DNA of 64,000 nucleotides from Flavobacterium panacagri. GTDB lineage: Bacteria; Bacteroidota; Bacteroidia; Flavobacteriales; Flavobacteriaceae. A program made the position numbers and the translations under genes. Location of the stretch: contig NZ_CP119766.1 in assembly GCF_030378165.1 (NCBI RefSeq), forward strand, positions 744,001 through 808,000, written 5' to 3'. Within the stretch, counting starts at the first letter, position 1; every line of letters begins with the position of its first letter. This document shows, piece after piece, positions 9,193-18,352 of the stretch. Below the pieces are notes generated by a model. That model saw nothing but the letters and a program-made list of their open reading frames with translations. It ran no database searches and was not told where the DNA came from.

Positions 9193-9906
9193 TTAAGAGA
9201 AAACTTCTTTTAAAATCTCTAAAGATTTAGGTTTTTTGAATCCTTCAAGATGTAAACTATAATAATCAATTATAATTTTTAGAAGTATTTGTCTTTCTAA
9301 AACATGAAAGATTTTCTGGTCGTTGTCAAATTTCAATTCCAATAGTTTTTTAAACAAGCTCGTTTCATGTTCAGAAAGCACATTTCCATTTTGAAAAAGT
9401 GTAAACACTCCTTCATTCATTTCAAAAAAAGGAAGATTATTTTCTGATAGATCAGGGTAAAAACCAAGATATTTGGTGGTTTCCAAAAGTAGAATTAAGT
9501 GAAAATTAGAAATTTCATCATGATGATCCAGCCAAGTCAGTGCGGTTTCTAAAAACAAAAAAAGCTGTTCATTTTTTTCTTCTTCCTGAATAGAATAATG
9601 CAGCATTTCTGAAAGAAACATCACCATCGTACTTTTCACAATATCAGTATGAATGCTCTGAAAAGGCACAGCACTTTTTATTTCTTTAAAATTTTCAAGA
9701 GTACCTTTATTCTTATGAACAGCTTCAATTTCTAAAATTGAAAAAGGCTGAAAATAGGCGATTTTCTGACTTGCTTTTCTGCTCGAAAACGCATCGCGAA
9801 CGAAATAAGATTTTAGCCCGCTTGAAAGCGTAAAACATTTTACTATCAGACTTTTTTCCTGAAATTTTAAAGAGGAGATTACTATGGCTTTTGTTTTGAC
9901 TTGCAC
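9193..9906 (-). CDS. recO: DNA repair protein RecO
   Basis: RecO is a mediator that helps RecR load RecA onto SSB-coated single-stranded DNA in gap repair. The 237-residue length is typical. The N-terminal OB-fold signature is clear (VKTKAIVISSLKFQEKSLIV), followed by the helical C-terminal domain. Like many Bacteroidota RecO proteins it lacks an obvious CxxC zinc site. The start is GTG at 9906: the conserved VKTKAIVI segment begins directly after it and no ATG occurs nearby. It lies 62 bp downstream of the porZ-like stop on the same strand. Confidence 0.92.
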   Translation of the reverse strand: MQVKTKAIVISSLKFQEKSLIVKCFTLSSGLKSYFVRDAFSSRKASQKIAYFQPFSILEIEAVHKNKGTLENFKEIKSAVPFQSIHTDIVKSTMVMFLSEMLHYSIQEEEKNEQLFLFLETALTWLDHHDEISNFHLILLLETTKYLGFYPDLSENNLPFFEMNEGVFTLFQNGNVLSEHETSLFKKLLELKFDNDQKIFHVLERQILLKIIIDYYSLHLEGFKKPKSLEILKEVFS

Positions 9907-9968
9907 GAAATAATTTTAGATTGAAGATTTTAGATTGATAAAATCTAACTGAAAACTGTGACTGTAAA

Positions 9969-12251
9969 CTATCGAATAATCATCACTTTTTTAACCTTAG
10001 TTTCTCCACCGTCTTGTGCTGAAATAAAAACCATATAGACACCAGACGCTACTTTGTATCTACCAAAAGCTGTTGTGTCCCATTCGATTGTTCCGCCCGA
10101 AGAGGTTGTTTCAAAAACCAGATTCCCTTCAATATCCGTAATTTTAATATTGGCTTTATCAATTAATCCAGCAACTTTTACCGTTCCGGAATAAGTAGGA
10201 CGAACTGGATTTGGATAAACATATACATTATTAAGATTCTCATTTGCTCCCGTTGCAATTCCGTTGAACGAAACCATTCCTTTATTGGTGACAATAAAAA
10301 CTTCACCTGTCTTATTATTTATTTTAATATCATTTATATTATTACTTGGCAAGGGAGAATTGTTTATTGTAAAATGATATTTTGTTTCCTGACCATTTGA
10401 TGAAACCATAAATACGCCAGAATCTGCCGTTCCGATCCATTTGTTATTTGCTCCATCTACGGCAATTGAAGTAATAAACTGCTCATACAACAACTCTTGA
10501 GCTAAATTATCTTCCATGATAATGATTGGATTCGCTTTTAACTGACTATCCGATTGGAAACTTCCAACATTAGACAAAACTCTCAATCCTTTTGTTGTTC
10601 CAATCCAAAGCTGATTTTTAGTATCTAAAGCTATTGTCCTAACATCTGCAATAGGGAGATTTCCAGCATCGGTGCCAAAAGTCATTTTTTTGAATGTATT
10701 CGTAGTTTCATTAAAACCAACAACACCATCTCTATTAGTTCCAATCCATTTTACATTATTATGATCGACAACTATACCAGAATAACTAACATCTTCAGCA
10801 ACATCCAAAATTGAGGTCATAGAATAGCTTCCCCATTGCCCATTTGTTTTTAAAACCTTTAATCCATTTTTAATACGGCTATTGGTAATCCAAAGATTTC
10901 CGGCTTTATCATAAGCATTAGCATTTATACGAACATCAATATAATCTGCACCGGCATTTGTAATAGATTCCAGACCGCTGTTTTTTTCGTTATATAAAAA
11001 ATTAGGCTCATCATTTTCGATTTTTAGCAACCCCGAAAAGAAAGAACTCGCGTAAACTTGTTTTTCATTATTCGGATTTATAAGCACCCTTGTAATGGAT
11101 TTTGCGTCATAAACTTCCGAATAAGGAATAGTAAGCCAACCCGAAACATTGTATCGACTTACTCCATAACTATCTAATGGATAAGGATTATAAAAACCAT
11201 CATAATCTCCATAAACTGCCCAAATTGTATTTGGACTTACATCTATAGAAAAAATGTTATTCTTAAGAGGGCCGGTCGGTGTATTATTTTCAAAAGCGGC
11301 TACATTACCAAGCGTAGAAAAAAACATTCCTTTTTCTTTAGTTCCTATAAAAATTTTATCACCAACTGCTGTTGCACAGCTAAAATTTAGAGTATTATCC
11401 AGAACCTGAGAATTAGCAATCTGACGATTTAAAATCATTTGGTTATTGTACACATAAACCGTATTTGCTGTTGTAACAAACAGGTTATGATTTTTTGCTC
11501 TCATATCTACAGAAGCTTGTGGCAATTGAAAAAAACTCACAAATACATTGGAATCGTACCTATGAATATTCCCAGAATCATTTATTGCAATAAGTTCTGT
11601 GTCCAAAGCTTCTACACTAGACCAATTTCCCACATTCAAAAGTGCCCACTGATTATAATCAATAAGATTGGCATTTGTAATAGCTGCTCTTCTTAAGCCG
11701 CTTGATGTTGCAGCAAAAATAAATCCGTTAAACAAAGTTGTCTGCTTGACACTGATTTCGGCACCATTATCACCAATAAAATAAGTATCGCCAAATTGAG
11801 AAGTATTCAAATTAAACTGAACAATGCCGAAATCACAAGAGACATAAACCAATCCATTATATTCCATAAAATGATTAATCTTTTTCGTATTTGCTGGAAG
11901 CTGTTTGTTAATTATATCCACAATTTTCAGCATGCTTCCGTCACTTTCGTTAATTAAAATCATTAAACCGTTTTCATAACCGACTAAAGTTTTTTTGAAT
12001 GTCTCACTATAATAAACAGCAGAAATAGTCTGACCCGATAATCCGTCAATTGTAGTAATTGTCTTCAGCACATTGGTTGTGATATTTTTTGAAAACAAAG
12101 CATTTTCTGAGGCTGCTAGAACAGTAGTTGAAGATTCTGAAACATCCTTGATTTCATTAAACGAAAAATACCCATGCCAAGAAGATTTACTTTGTGCTTG
12201 ACAAAACTGAATTAGTACTAAAAATAAAATGCTGAAAAGTATTTTTTTCAT
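9969..12251 (-). CDS. porZ: PorZ-like two-component-regulator propeller protein with T9SS type A sorting domain
   Basis: This is an exported protein of about 760 residues. The start chosen is the ATG at 12251, giving the signal peptide MKKILFSILFLVLIQFCQAQ; an upstream in-frame start would add eight unlikely residues. The body has repeated propeller blades (for example NKWIGTADSGVFMVSS, NQLWIGTTKGLRVLSN, NVKWIGTNRDGVVGF). The last 80 residues form a type A C-terminal domain (VYPNPVRPTYSGTVKVAGL, ending KVKKVMIIR). In Porphyromonas, PorZ is an outer-membrane-surface part of the type IX secretion attachment complex that supplies anionic LPS. The architecture and length support PorZ, but a generic T9SS cargo propeller is the alternative. 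Confidence 0.8.
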   Translation of the reverse strand: MKKILFSILFLVLIQFCQAQSKSSWHGYFSFNEIKDVSESSTTVLAASENALFSKNITTNVLKTITTIDGLSGQTISAVYYSETFKKTLVGYENGLMILINESDGSMLKIVDIINKQLPANTKKINHFMEYNGLVYVSCDFGIVQFNLNTSQFGDTYFIGDNGAEISVKQTTLFNGFIFAATSSGLRRAAITNANLIDYNQWALLNVGNWSSVEALDTELIAINDSGNIHRYDSNVFVSFFQLPQASVDMRAKNHNLFVTTANTVYVYNNQMILNRQIANSQVLDNTLNFSCATAVGDKIFIGTKEKGMFFSTLGNVAAFENNTPTGPLKNNIFSIDVSPNTIWAVYGDYDGFYNPYPLDSYGVSRYNVSGWLTIPYSEVYDAKSITRVLINPNNEKQVYASSFFSGLLKIENDEPNFLYNEKNSGLESITNAGADYIDVRINANAYDKAGNLWITNSRIKNGLKVLKTNGQWGSYSMTSILDVAEDVSYSGIVVDHNNVKWIGTNRDGVVGFNETTNTFKKMTFGTDAGNLPIADVRTIALDTKNQLWIGTTKGLRVLSNVGSFQSDSQLKANPIIIMEDNLAQELLYEQFITSIAVDGANNKWIGTADSGVFMVSSNGQETKYHFTINNSPLPSNNINDIKINNKTGEVFIVTNKGMVSFNGIATGANENLNNVYVYPNPVRPTYSGTVKVAGLIDKANIKITDIEGNLVFETTSSGGTIEWDTTAFGRYKVASGVYMVFISAQDGGETKVKKVMIIR

Positions 12252-12318
12252 TATTAAATGTATTCGGATAGACAAATATACTACAAACGGAACTATTTCA
12301 TTTTGGCACCCATAAAAA

Positions 12319-12349
12319 ATGCCTTCGGTCTTAATTGTCCGAAGGCATT
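12319..12349 (-). terminator. gdhA terminator
   Basis: A perfect 11-bp stem (AATGCCTTCGG / CCGAAGGCATT) with a 9-nt loop lies 22 bp beyond the gdhA stop codon. It is flanked by A-rich sequence that becomes a U tract on the minus-strand transcript. Confidence 0.85.
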
Positions 12350-12371
12350 CTTATTCTATTTCAATTTACTT

Positions 12372-13715
12372 CTAAACTACACCTTGAGCTAGCATCGCAT
12401 CGGCAACTTTTACAAATCCTGCAATGTTTGCACCTTTTACATAGTTAACATATCCGTCTTCTTCCGCACCGTATTTTTTACATTGATTATGAATTCCAAT
12501 CATAATTTCTTTCAATCTCAAATCCACTTCTTCACTTGTCCAGTTCAAACGAATTGAGTTTTGAGTCATTTCTAATCCAGAAGCCGCTACACCACCCGCA
12601 TTTGCTGCTTTTCCAGGAGCAAATAATACTTTGTTATCTAAGAAAAGCTTAATAGCATCTAACGTAGAAGGCATGTTGGCTGCTTCAGTTACACATAGAA
12701 CACCGTTATCAATTAACTTTTGAGCGTCTTCTCCATTCAATTCGTTTTGAGTAGCACAAGGAATTGCGATATCTACTTTTACTTCCCAAGGACTTTTTCC
12801 TTTATGGAAAACGGCATTTGGATATTTTTCTAAATATCTTTCAGCTCTGTTATCACCAGTTGCTCTCATTTCAAGCATATGATCAATTTTTTCTCCAGAT
12901 ATACCTTCTTCATCATAAATATATCCGTCAGGTCCAGAGATTGTAACTACTTTTCCTCCAAGTTCATTTACTTTTAAAGCTACTCCCCAAGCCACATTTC
13001 CAAATCCAGAAATTGCAACTCTCTTACCTTTAATTTCATGCCCGATTGTACGAAGCATTTGATCTGTAAAGTAGACTACTCCATATCCTGTAGCTTCTGG
13101 TCTAATTAATGAACCTCCATAAGCCAATCCTTTTCCAGTTAAAACTCCTGTAAATTCATTTCTGATCCTCTTATACTGTCCAAATAAATATCCAATTTCT
13201 CTTGCACCAACACCAATATCTCCAGCAGGAACATCAAGGTCTGGCCCAATATGACGGCATAATTCTGTCATAAACGATTGACAGAAACGCATAATTTCCG
13301 CATCCGATTTTCCTTCTGGATCAAAATCAGAACCACCTTTTCCTCCACCCATTGGAAGTGTAGTCAGGCTGTTTTTAAATACTTGCTCGAAAGCTAAAAA
13401 CTTCAAAACAGATAAATTTACAGAATGATGGAATCTAATTCCTCCTTTATAAGGTCCAATTGCAGAATTCATCTGAATTCTAAAACCTCTGTTTACAATA
13501 ATTTCTCCTTTATCATCTACCCAAGGAACTCTGAAAATAATTGATCTCTCGGGTTCAGCGATTCTTAAGAGTATATTCTTACCATCATATTTTTTGCGTT
13601 CAGATATAAAAGGAATAACTGTTTCTGCAAATTCTCTAACCGCTTGAAGAAATTCTGGTTCGTTTGGATTTTTTGACTCAATAAGAGCCATAAATTCATT
13701 TATTTTTTGTTCCAT
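12372..13715 (-). CDS. gdhA: NADP-type glutamate dehydrogenase
   Basis: This enzyme interconverts 2-oxoglutarate plus ammonia and glutamate. Its 447 residues are typical of the hexameric small-subunit bacterial form. The catalytic lysine lies in PMGGGKGGSDF (K126), and the substrate-binding region GPYKGGIRFH is at residues 87-96. The Rossmann nucleotide-binding motif GFGNVAWG is near residue 243. Assimilatory NADP use is inferred from length and family. The leader carries a GAAAACGTTTTC palindrome and a TATCTTTG promoter box, which suggests dedicated control by a repressor or by leader structure. The gene is monocistronic, with its own terminator. Confidence 0.96.
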   Translation of the reverse strand: MEQKINEFMALIESKNPNEPEFLQAVREFAETVIPFISERKKYDGKNILLRIAEPERSIIFRVPWVDDKGEIIVNRGFRIQMNSAIGPYKGGIRFHHSVNLSVLKFLAFEQVFKNSLTTLPMGGGKGGSDFDPEGKSDAEIMRFCQSFMTELCRHIGPDLDVPAGDIGVGAREIGYLFGQYKRIRNEFTGVLTGKGLAYGGSLIRPEATGYGVVYFTDQMLRTIGHEIKGKRVAISGFGNVAWGVALKVNELGGKVVTISGPDGYIYDEEGISGEKIDHMLEMRATGDNRAERYLEKYPNAVFHKGKSPWEVKVDIAIPCATQNELNGEDAQKLIDNGVLCVTEAANMPSTLDAIKLFLDNKVLFAPGKAANAGGVAASGLEMTQNSIRLNWTSEEVDLRLKEIMIGIHNQCKKYGAEEDGYVNYVKGANIAGFVKVADAMLAQGVV

Positions 13716-13766
13716 ATTTGAAATAAATTTTCAGATAATTTGATTTAATTTTTTATTATTTAAACC

Positions 13767-13794
13767 CGAAAACGAGTTCAAGAAAACGTTTTCG
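13767..13794. promoter_or_regulatory. Palindromic operator or leader hairpin of gdhA
   Basis: A perfect 12-bp palindrome GAAAACGTTTTC at 13782-13793 has the shape of a LacI-family operator. CGAAAACG at 13767-13774 is also the inverse of CGTTTTCG at 13787-13794, so the transcript could form an 8-bp stem with a 12-nt loop. It lies between the TATCTTTG box and the gdhA ATG. Confidence 0.5.
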
Positions 13795-13803
13795 TTTTAA
13801 CAC

Positions 13804-13811
13804 ACAAAGAT
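13804..13811 (-). promoter_or_regulatory. Putative gdhA promoter, -7 box
   Basis: The minus-strand sequence TATCTTTG matches TAnnTTTG. It gives a leader of roughly 80 nt that contains the palindrome at 13767-13794. No clear -33 TTG is seen. The rest of the 323-bp gap to 14038 is AT-rich and otherwise featureless apart from the promoter of the divergent gene. Confidence 0.5.
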
Positions 13812-13985
13812 ATATCAAATAATGATTCCATGTTATATTTTTCACTTTTTTGAAACGATTTGTGTTTTTTTCAAACATTCCAAAAAAAACACATTTTTCA
13901 TGTAGGTCTTTACATGCAAATCATCAATTAAAAGTTAGTAAATTAAGTATTTTGATAGTTATTATTCAATAGAATGATTTAATAT

Positions 13986-14015
13986 TTTGAATCGAATATG
14001 TTTTTTATATATTTG
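13986..14015 (+). promoter_or_regulatory. Promoter of the THC0290_0291 gene (-33/-7)
   Basis: TTTG at 13986-13989 and TATATTTG at 14008-14015 are separated by 18 bp, a good fit to the Flavobacterium -33/-7 promoter pattern. The ATG follows 23 bp after the -7 box. Confidence 0.6.
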
Positions 14016-14038
14016 CCGAGATTTGTAAGCCCTGAAAA

Positions 14039-14830
14039 ATGCCTAAACACCTATTTATCACATTACTTGCCGTTTTTAGTTTATCGACATCGGCATCAGC
14101 ACAAGGACTAGCTCAAGAGATTGGAATTTATGCTGGACCAGTTACTTTACAGTCTGATTTTGGTGAAAGACACAACTTCGAAACTAATGCTGGAAACTCC
14201 GGTTTTGGTATCGGAGTCATGCACTTTATCAACTTTTCTGCCAATAACAACAGAGAAAGTTACTTTACGGAGCACTTCAAAGTTCGATCTGATTTAAATT
14301 TTAGCAGAACTACTTTAAAACACTTCGGTCAATGGGTTGAAAGAAAACCTGATGGTATATTTGCTCAACAATTGAAAAACATGCACGCAAGTTCTACGAT
14401 TGTTGGACTGGGTGCTCAAATAGAATTTACACCTTTCATGAAAATTCATGACTTTGAAAACACAATTGGTAGCTTCAGTCCGTATGGAAGTTTAGGTTTT
14501 CAAGTAAGTTATTATTCAGCAAAAATAGGCTCTCATTTAGGAGATATTACACTTCCAACTGTAACTCCAGGGAAATATTTAACTCCTTCTGATGGGCGTG
14601 CACATGGATTTTCTTCAGAAAGCGGTGTTGTTTTGTCAGCAACTGCTGGAGTGGGCGTTCATTACAAATTAACAACAATGAGTGATTTAATGTTTGAAAC
14701 TCGTTTTCAAATGTACAACTCAGACTGGATAGACGGTTTAAACCCTAATAAAGATATTTACAAAGAAAACAAATCTAACGACTGGCAGGTTTGGTTTAAC
14801 TTTGGATACATTTACTATTTAGAATTCTAA
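14039..14830 (+). CDS. THC0290_0291-family exported protein
   Basis: This 263-residue protein has a signal peptide (HLFITLLAVFSLSTSASAQ). Its body is rich in glycine and aromatic residues, with alternating strands (FGIGVMHFINFSA, SYGSLGFQVSYY pattern, AGVGVHYKLTTMSDLMFETRFQMY), and it ends WQVWFNFGYIYYLEF. This suggests a small outer-membrane or periplasmic beta-barrel. I recognise it as the Flavobacteriia family named THC0290_0291, whose function is unknown. It has its own promoter, is followed by a strong bidirectional terminator and is therefore monocistronic. A porin-like structural role is inferred only from sequence texture. Confidence 0.8.
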   Translation: MPKHLFITLLAVFSLSTSASAQGLAQEIGIYAGPVTLQSDFGERHNFETNAGNSGFGIGVMHFINFSANNNRESYFTEHFKVRSDLNFSRTTLKHFGQWVERKPDGIFAQQLKNMHASSTIVGLGAQIEFTPFMKIHDFENTIGSFSPYGSLGFQVSYYSAKIGSHLGDITLPTVTPGKYLTPSDGRAHGFSSESGVVLSATAGVGVHYKLTTMSDLMFETRFQMYNSDWIDGLNPNKDIYKENKSNDWQVWFNFGYIYYLEF

Positions 14831-14854
14831 AAACATTCTAAATTTCAAAACATA

Positions 14855-14899
14855 AAAAATCCCAAATTCCAATTTTACTTTGGAATTTGGGATTTTTTT
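14855..14899. terminator. Bidirectional terminator (TCCCAAATTCC type)
   Basis: A long perfect stem of about 17 bp (core ATCCCAAATTCCA / TGGAATTTGGGAT) is flanked by A and T runs. It serves the converging genes ending at 14830 and 14912. The same core recurs at 29697-29736. Confidence 0.85.
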
Positions 14900-14911
14900 A
14901 TTGGATTTTTT

Positions 14912-16054
14912 TTAAGCTAAAGCTTGTTCTAAATCTGCTATTAAATCTTCTGCATCTTCAATACCAACGCTTAAACGAACTAAATCGTCAGTAATACCAA
15001 CTTCTGCTCTTTTATCTGCTGGAATTGATGCGTGTGTCATTAAAGCTGGATGATTTGCCAATGATTCTACTCCTCCTAAAGATTCTGCCAAAGTAAATAC
15101 TTTCAGCTTTTCTAAAAACGAGATTGAATCTTCTTTCTTTCCTGATTTAAAATCAAACGAAACCATTCCACCAAAAGCTTTCATTTGTTTTTTAGCAATT
15201 TCGTGAAATGGATGATTTTTTAAACCTGGATAATAAACGGTTTTAATTTTAGGATGATTACTTAAATATTCCACTACTTTTTCTCCATTTTCACAATGTC
15301 TCTGTACTCTTAAAGCTAAAGTTTTGATTCCTCTTAAAACCAAAAAACTATCCATTGGCCCAAGTGTTGCACCTGTAGCAAATTGTTGAAAATGTAATTG
15401 ATCTCCTAATGCTGCGTCTTTTACAATTAAAGCTCCTGCAATAACATCTGAATGTCCTCCTAAATATTTTGTTGCAGAATGCATTACGATATCTGCTCCT
15501 AAATCAAGAGGTTTTTGTAAATAAGGTGTTGCAAAAGTATTATCTACCGCAAGAAGGATTTTTTTCTCCTGAGTAATTTTTGCTATTTCTTGAATATCTG
15601 CCAATTTCATTAATGGATTTGTTGGCGTTTCTACCCAAATTAATTTAGTGTTTTCGTTGATTAAACTTTTGAATTTTTCAATATCTGTCATATCAACAAA
15701 ATGAAACTTAATTCCTGAATCTTTATAAATTCTTGAAAACATTCTATAAGTTCCACCATACAAATCATCCATTGCAATGATTTCATCTCCTGCTTTAAAT
15801 GATCTTAAAATACAATCTGTCGCTGCAAGACCAGAAGAAAATGCTAATCCGCGTGTACCATTTTCAATACTCGCCAATGCGTCTTCTAAAGCGGTACGAG
15901 TAGGGTTTGAAGCTCGGCTGTATTCGTAATCTGCTAAAGGTTTTCCTGGACTTGTCTGTACAAATGTTGATGTTTGATATACGGGAGGCATAACAGCACC
16001 TGTACTTGGATCATGATGTTGACCACCATGTATTACTTTTGTATTGAATTTCAT
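14912..16054 (-). CDS. Cystathionine gamma-synthase/lyase family PLP enzyme
   Basis: This is a PLP-dependent enzyme of the Cys/Met metabolism family with 380 residues, the usual length. The PLP lysine is K196 in SATKYLGGHSD. Phosphate- and substrate-binding segments include YEYSRASNPTR near residues 43-53 and SSGLAATD near 73-80. Members catalyse gamma-replacement (cystathionine gamma-synthase) or gamma-elimination (cystathionine or methionine gamma-lyase) on homoserine- or cysteine-derived substrates. The sequence alone does not separate these well; automated annotations usually give cystathionine gamma-synthase. No other methionine-pathway gene is adjacent, so context does not help. It is probably monocistronic. 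Confidence 0.88.
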   Translation of the reverse strand: MKFNTKVIHGGQHHDPSTGAVMPPVYQTSTFVQTSPGKPLADYEYSRASNPTRTALEDALASIENGTRGLAFSSGLAATDCILRSFKAGDEIIAMDDLYGGTYRMFSRIYKDSGIKFHFVDMTDIEKFKSLINENTKLIWVETPTNPLMKLADIQEIAKITQEKKILLAVDNTFATPYLQKPLDLGADIVMHSATKYLGGHSDVIAGALIVKDAALGDQLHFQQFATGATLGPMDSFLVLRGIKTLALRVQRHCENGEKVVEYLSNHPKIKTVYYPGLKNHPFHEIAKKQMKAFGGMVSFDFKSGKKEDSISFLEKLKVFTLAESLGGVESLANHPALMTHASIPADKRAEVGITDDLVRLSVGIEDAEDLIADLEQALA

Positions 16055-16219
16055 ATGTAAATGTTTATTGTTTTTTTATTGGTTATATGTAATTAGCACA
16101 TCTCCATTGGTATTTACGTCCAATTTATGGTCATGCTCATTTCATATAGTTATAAATTTTAAATCCTTAATTCTTTTACAAATTTACCGCTTAATTTATT
16201 TTATCGCGTCACAAGTTCT

Positions 16220-16227
16220 TACCTTTG
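16220..16227 (+). promoter_or_regulatory. Putative promoter -7 box
   Basis: TACCTTTG matches TAnnTTTG and lies 22 bp before the ATG at 16250. No clear -33 TTG at standard distance. Confidence 0.45.
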
Positions 16228-16249
16228 TAGATAATTAACACTTTTTGAT

Positions 16250-16993
16250 ATGAAAAATTACATATTTATAATCTTTTTGTGTTTGATTTTTACAAGTTGC
16301 AAAAAAGACCTTTCATTTGAAAATGAAACATTTGAAGAAAAATCTACTAAGCCGTGCAAAAATGATTGCCCGAGTATCACAATAGAAGTTCCAGTTGCCA
16401 AAAATAAAAAAGTAATATCAGACAGTATCAATAAGAGAGTTTTTGCTGTCATTAAAGAGATTGTATTTTTTGAAGAAGATTCGATAAAAGTCGACGATTA
16501 TAAATCATTGGCAAAATCTTTTATTGCTTCTTATGAAGAAATGCATCAGAAATTCCCTCAAGACACTTTTGGCTGGGAAGCCAAAATAATTGGGAACATA
16601 GAATTTCAATCGGAACAGATTTTAAACTTAAAAATTGATCATTACACTTTTACAGGAGGTGCTCATGGCTATCAAGGTTACCGCTCTTTGTTATTTAATC
16701 CGAAAACAGGAAAAGCTATTTTCAACAATCAATTATTCAAAAACGAAAAAGAGTTTAAGGCTTTCGCCGAAAAGGCATTCCGTTCCAAATATAAAATTCC
16801 TGAAACAGCCAACATTAATGCAACAGGTATGATGTTTGAAAATGATAAATTCCAATTGCCACAGAATATCTTTTACACTTCTCAAGGTTTACTTTTGTAT
16901 TACAATTCATACGAAGCTGCTTCTTATGCAGACGGCCCAAAAGAGCTTATTTTTTCTTATGATGAAATAAAAAAATATTTGAATTTTCAATAG
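16250..16993 (+). CDS. DUF3298/DUF4163-type lipoprotein (RsiV-like)
   Basis: This is a 247-residue lipoprotein with the signal and lipobox MKNYIFIIFLCLIFTSC (C17). The fold looks like the DUF4163 plus DUF3298 pair found in RsiV-like and PdaC-like proteins: an N-terminal strand-helix region with PSITIEVPVAKNKK, then the typical segment DHYTFTGGAHGYQGYRSLLF and a C-terminal EAASYADGPKELIFSYDEI. Such domains bind lysozyme in Bacillus RsiV, but the role in Bacteroidota is unknown. It is anchored in the periplasm or outer membrane. It stands alone between genes on the opposite strand. Confidence 0.8.
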   Translation: MKNYIFIIFLCLIFTSCKKDLSFENETFEEKSTKPCKNDCPSITIEVPVAKNKKVISDSINKRVFAVIKEIVFFEEDSIKVDDYKSLAKSFIASYEEMHQKFPQDTFGWEAKIIGNIEFQSEQILNLKIDHYTFTGGAHGYQGYRSLLFNPKTGKAIFNNQLFKNEKEFKAFAEKAFRSKYKIPETANINATGMMFENDKFQLPQNIFYTSQGLLLYYNSYEAASYADGPKELIFSYDEIKKYLNFQ

Positions 16994-17085
16994 ACAACAA
17001 TCCAATATTTCAATATTCTGTATGCAACAGCACTATGGCTCATCTCTAGAGAAAAACCTTTGTTTCTCTGAACCTTTGCCCCTTT

Positions 17086-18231
17086 CTACTGCACATCATA
17101 TTTCATCTTACGCAAAACCCTTAATGCTTCTTTAAACGAAGAGTATACCTGTTTATAAGGTTTCAGAAGTAATTTAGCGTCAATTAATTTTTGTCTCGCA
17201 TCTTCAAAACCATTCAAATGACAAATCATAAAAGTGGAAGGCAGATTTTCGAGATCTTTCATTTCGCGCTCCGATAATGTAATTTCTTTTTGAAGTTTTG
17301 CCAGCAATGCCATATTCGAATTGTAAATATGATATAGCATTTTTCTATTAAACTCCGGTGGCTGAAAAAGCATCTGACGATCTATTTTATAATAACCATT
17401 ATCAAAGAAATGAATGGTTTGCTCTTCCAGCGGATAATAGCTCGTTTTGTCATTTAAACCTAGAGGCACATATTCTGTAATGGTAAAGGTATCATCGTTA
17501 TAATCAATAGTAACAACATCTTGTGCCGAATAAAAAAGTTTAATTTGTTCGTTGATTAATTCTATATCAACACGCGACAGAAACGTTTTTTCTCGCATTG
17601 TTTTTGGAACTCCAGCCCAGCAAATCACAAATAATTCTTTAAAGACATAGTATTTGGGCGACATATCTTTATGTCTGAAATTCATAAAATCGATAACGCC
17701 GTCTAAAGTATATTGAATACTGTTTCGGGAACTATTTTCGATTCCAATAACCGTTTCTGTATTCTGATTGCTTTTTTCGATTTCCTCGTGTTCTTCCAGC
17801 GGAATCGAGTTACTGCCACGTCTTATGAAAACACTATTTGCTAAAATCGTATGAATTCCTTTTTTAAAGTATGAGATTTTACTTTTAGGTTTAATGGTAA
17901 CCAAACCAATTACTTTGTCTTTTGGAAGATTTGGAAAAGGGACATTTTCGTATTGAATTTTAGGAGGATTTTCGAGAAAGGCATTGACCAGATTTTGAAT
18001 TCGGCTGTCGTCGAAAAAATCATCACCGACAATTTCATTATCCTGATCTTCTACTCCAACTACGATATAAGAATTATTGTTTGGATTTGAGTTTGATAAA
18101 GCACAAATGTGTTTCAAAAACTTACCTTTTCCTTCTCGAGAATGAAGATTCAACTGCCTTTTTTTATCATAAAAACTGCTTTCGTCATTATGAGCCAGAA
18201 GATTTTTAATTAAAAGGCGTTTATTGATCAT
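17086..18231 (-). CDS. AlbA_2/Schlafen-like (divergent AAA_4) protein
   Basis: This is a 381-residue cytoplasmic protein. The first 150 residues match the AlbA_2 (Schlafen AlbA_2, formerly divergent AAA_4) domain: LHSREGKGKFLKHICALSN, then YIVVGVEDQDNEIVG and VFIRRGSNSIPLE. These domains are linked with nucleic-acid binding and occur in transcriptional regulators and defence proteins. The C-terminal 220 residues are not recognised; no helix-turn-helix is obvious. Many Bacteroidota carry a stand-alone copy, so it need not be a defence gene. It appears monocistronic. Confidence 0.75.
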   Translation of the reverse strand: MINKRLLIKNLLAHNDESSFYDKKRQLNLHSREGKGKFLKHICALSNSNPNNNSYIVVGVEDQDNEIVGDDFFDDSRIQNLVNAFLENPPKIQYENVPFPNLPKDKVIGLVTIKPKSKISYFKKGIHTILANSVFIRRGSNSIPLEEHEEIEKSNQNTETVIGIENSSRNSIQYTLDGVIDFMNFRHKDMSPKYYVFKELFVICWAGVPKTMREKTFLSRVDIELINEQIKLFYSAQDVVTIDYNDDTFTITEYVPLGLNDKTSYYPLEEQTIHFFDNGYYKIDRQMLFQPPEFNRKMLYHIYNSNMALLAKLQKEITLSEREMKDLENLPSTFMICHLNGFEDARQKLIDAKLLLKPYKQVYSSFKEALRVLRKMKYDVQ

Positions 18232-18316
18232 AATCTAGTTTTTTGGCTACTAATTTACATTAATTAAAACTCGTAATCATTTAAATTTCATTCCATTTCA
18301 TAACTCTAAACATAAA

Positions 18317-18340
18317 AAAGACGCACTCAAGTGCGTCTTT
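18317..18340 (-). terminator. SDR gene terminator
   Basis: The perfect 11-bp stem AAAGACGCACT / AGTGCGTCTTT with a 2-nt loop lies 13 bp beyond the SDR stop. It is flanked by an A run, read as U on the minus strand. Confidence 0.85.
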
Positions 18341-18352
18341 CTACAAATTTCA

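Noticed and set aside
17086..18231. Defence gene call for the AlbA_2/Schlafen-like protein
   Set aside because: It is single and monocistronic, without a nuclease or toxin domain or defence neighbours.
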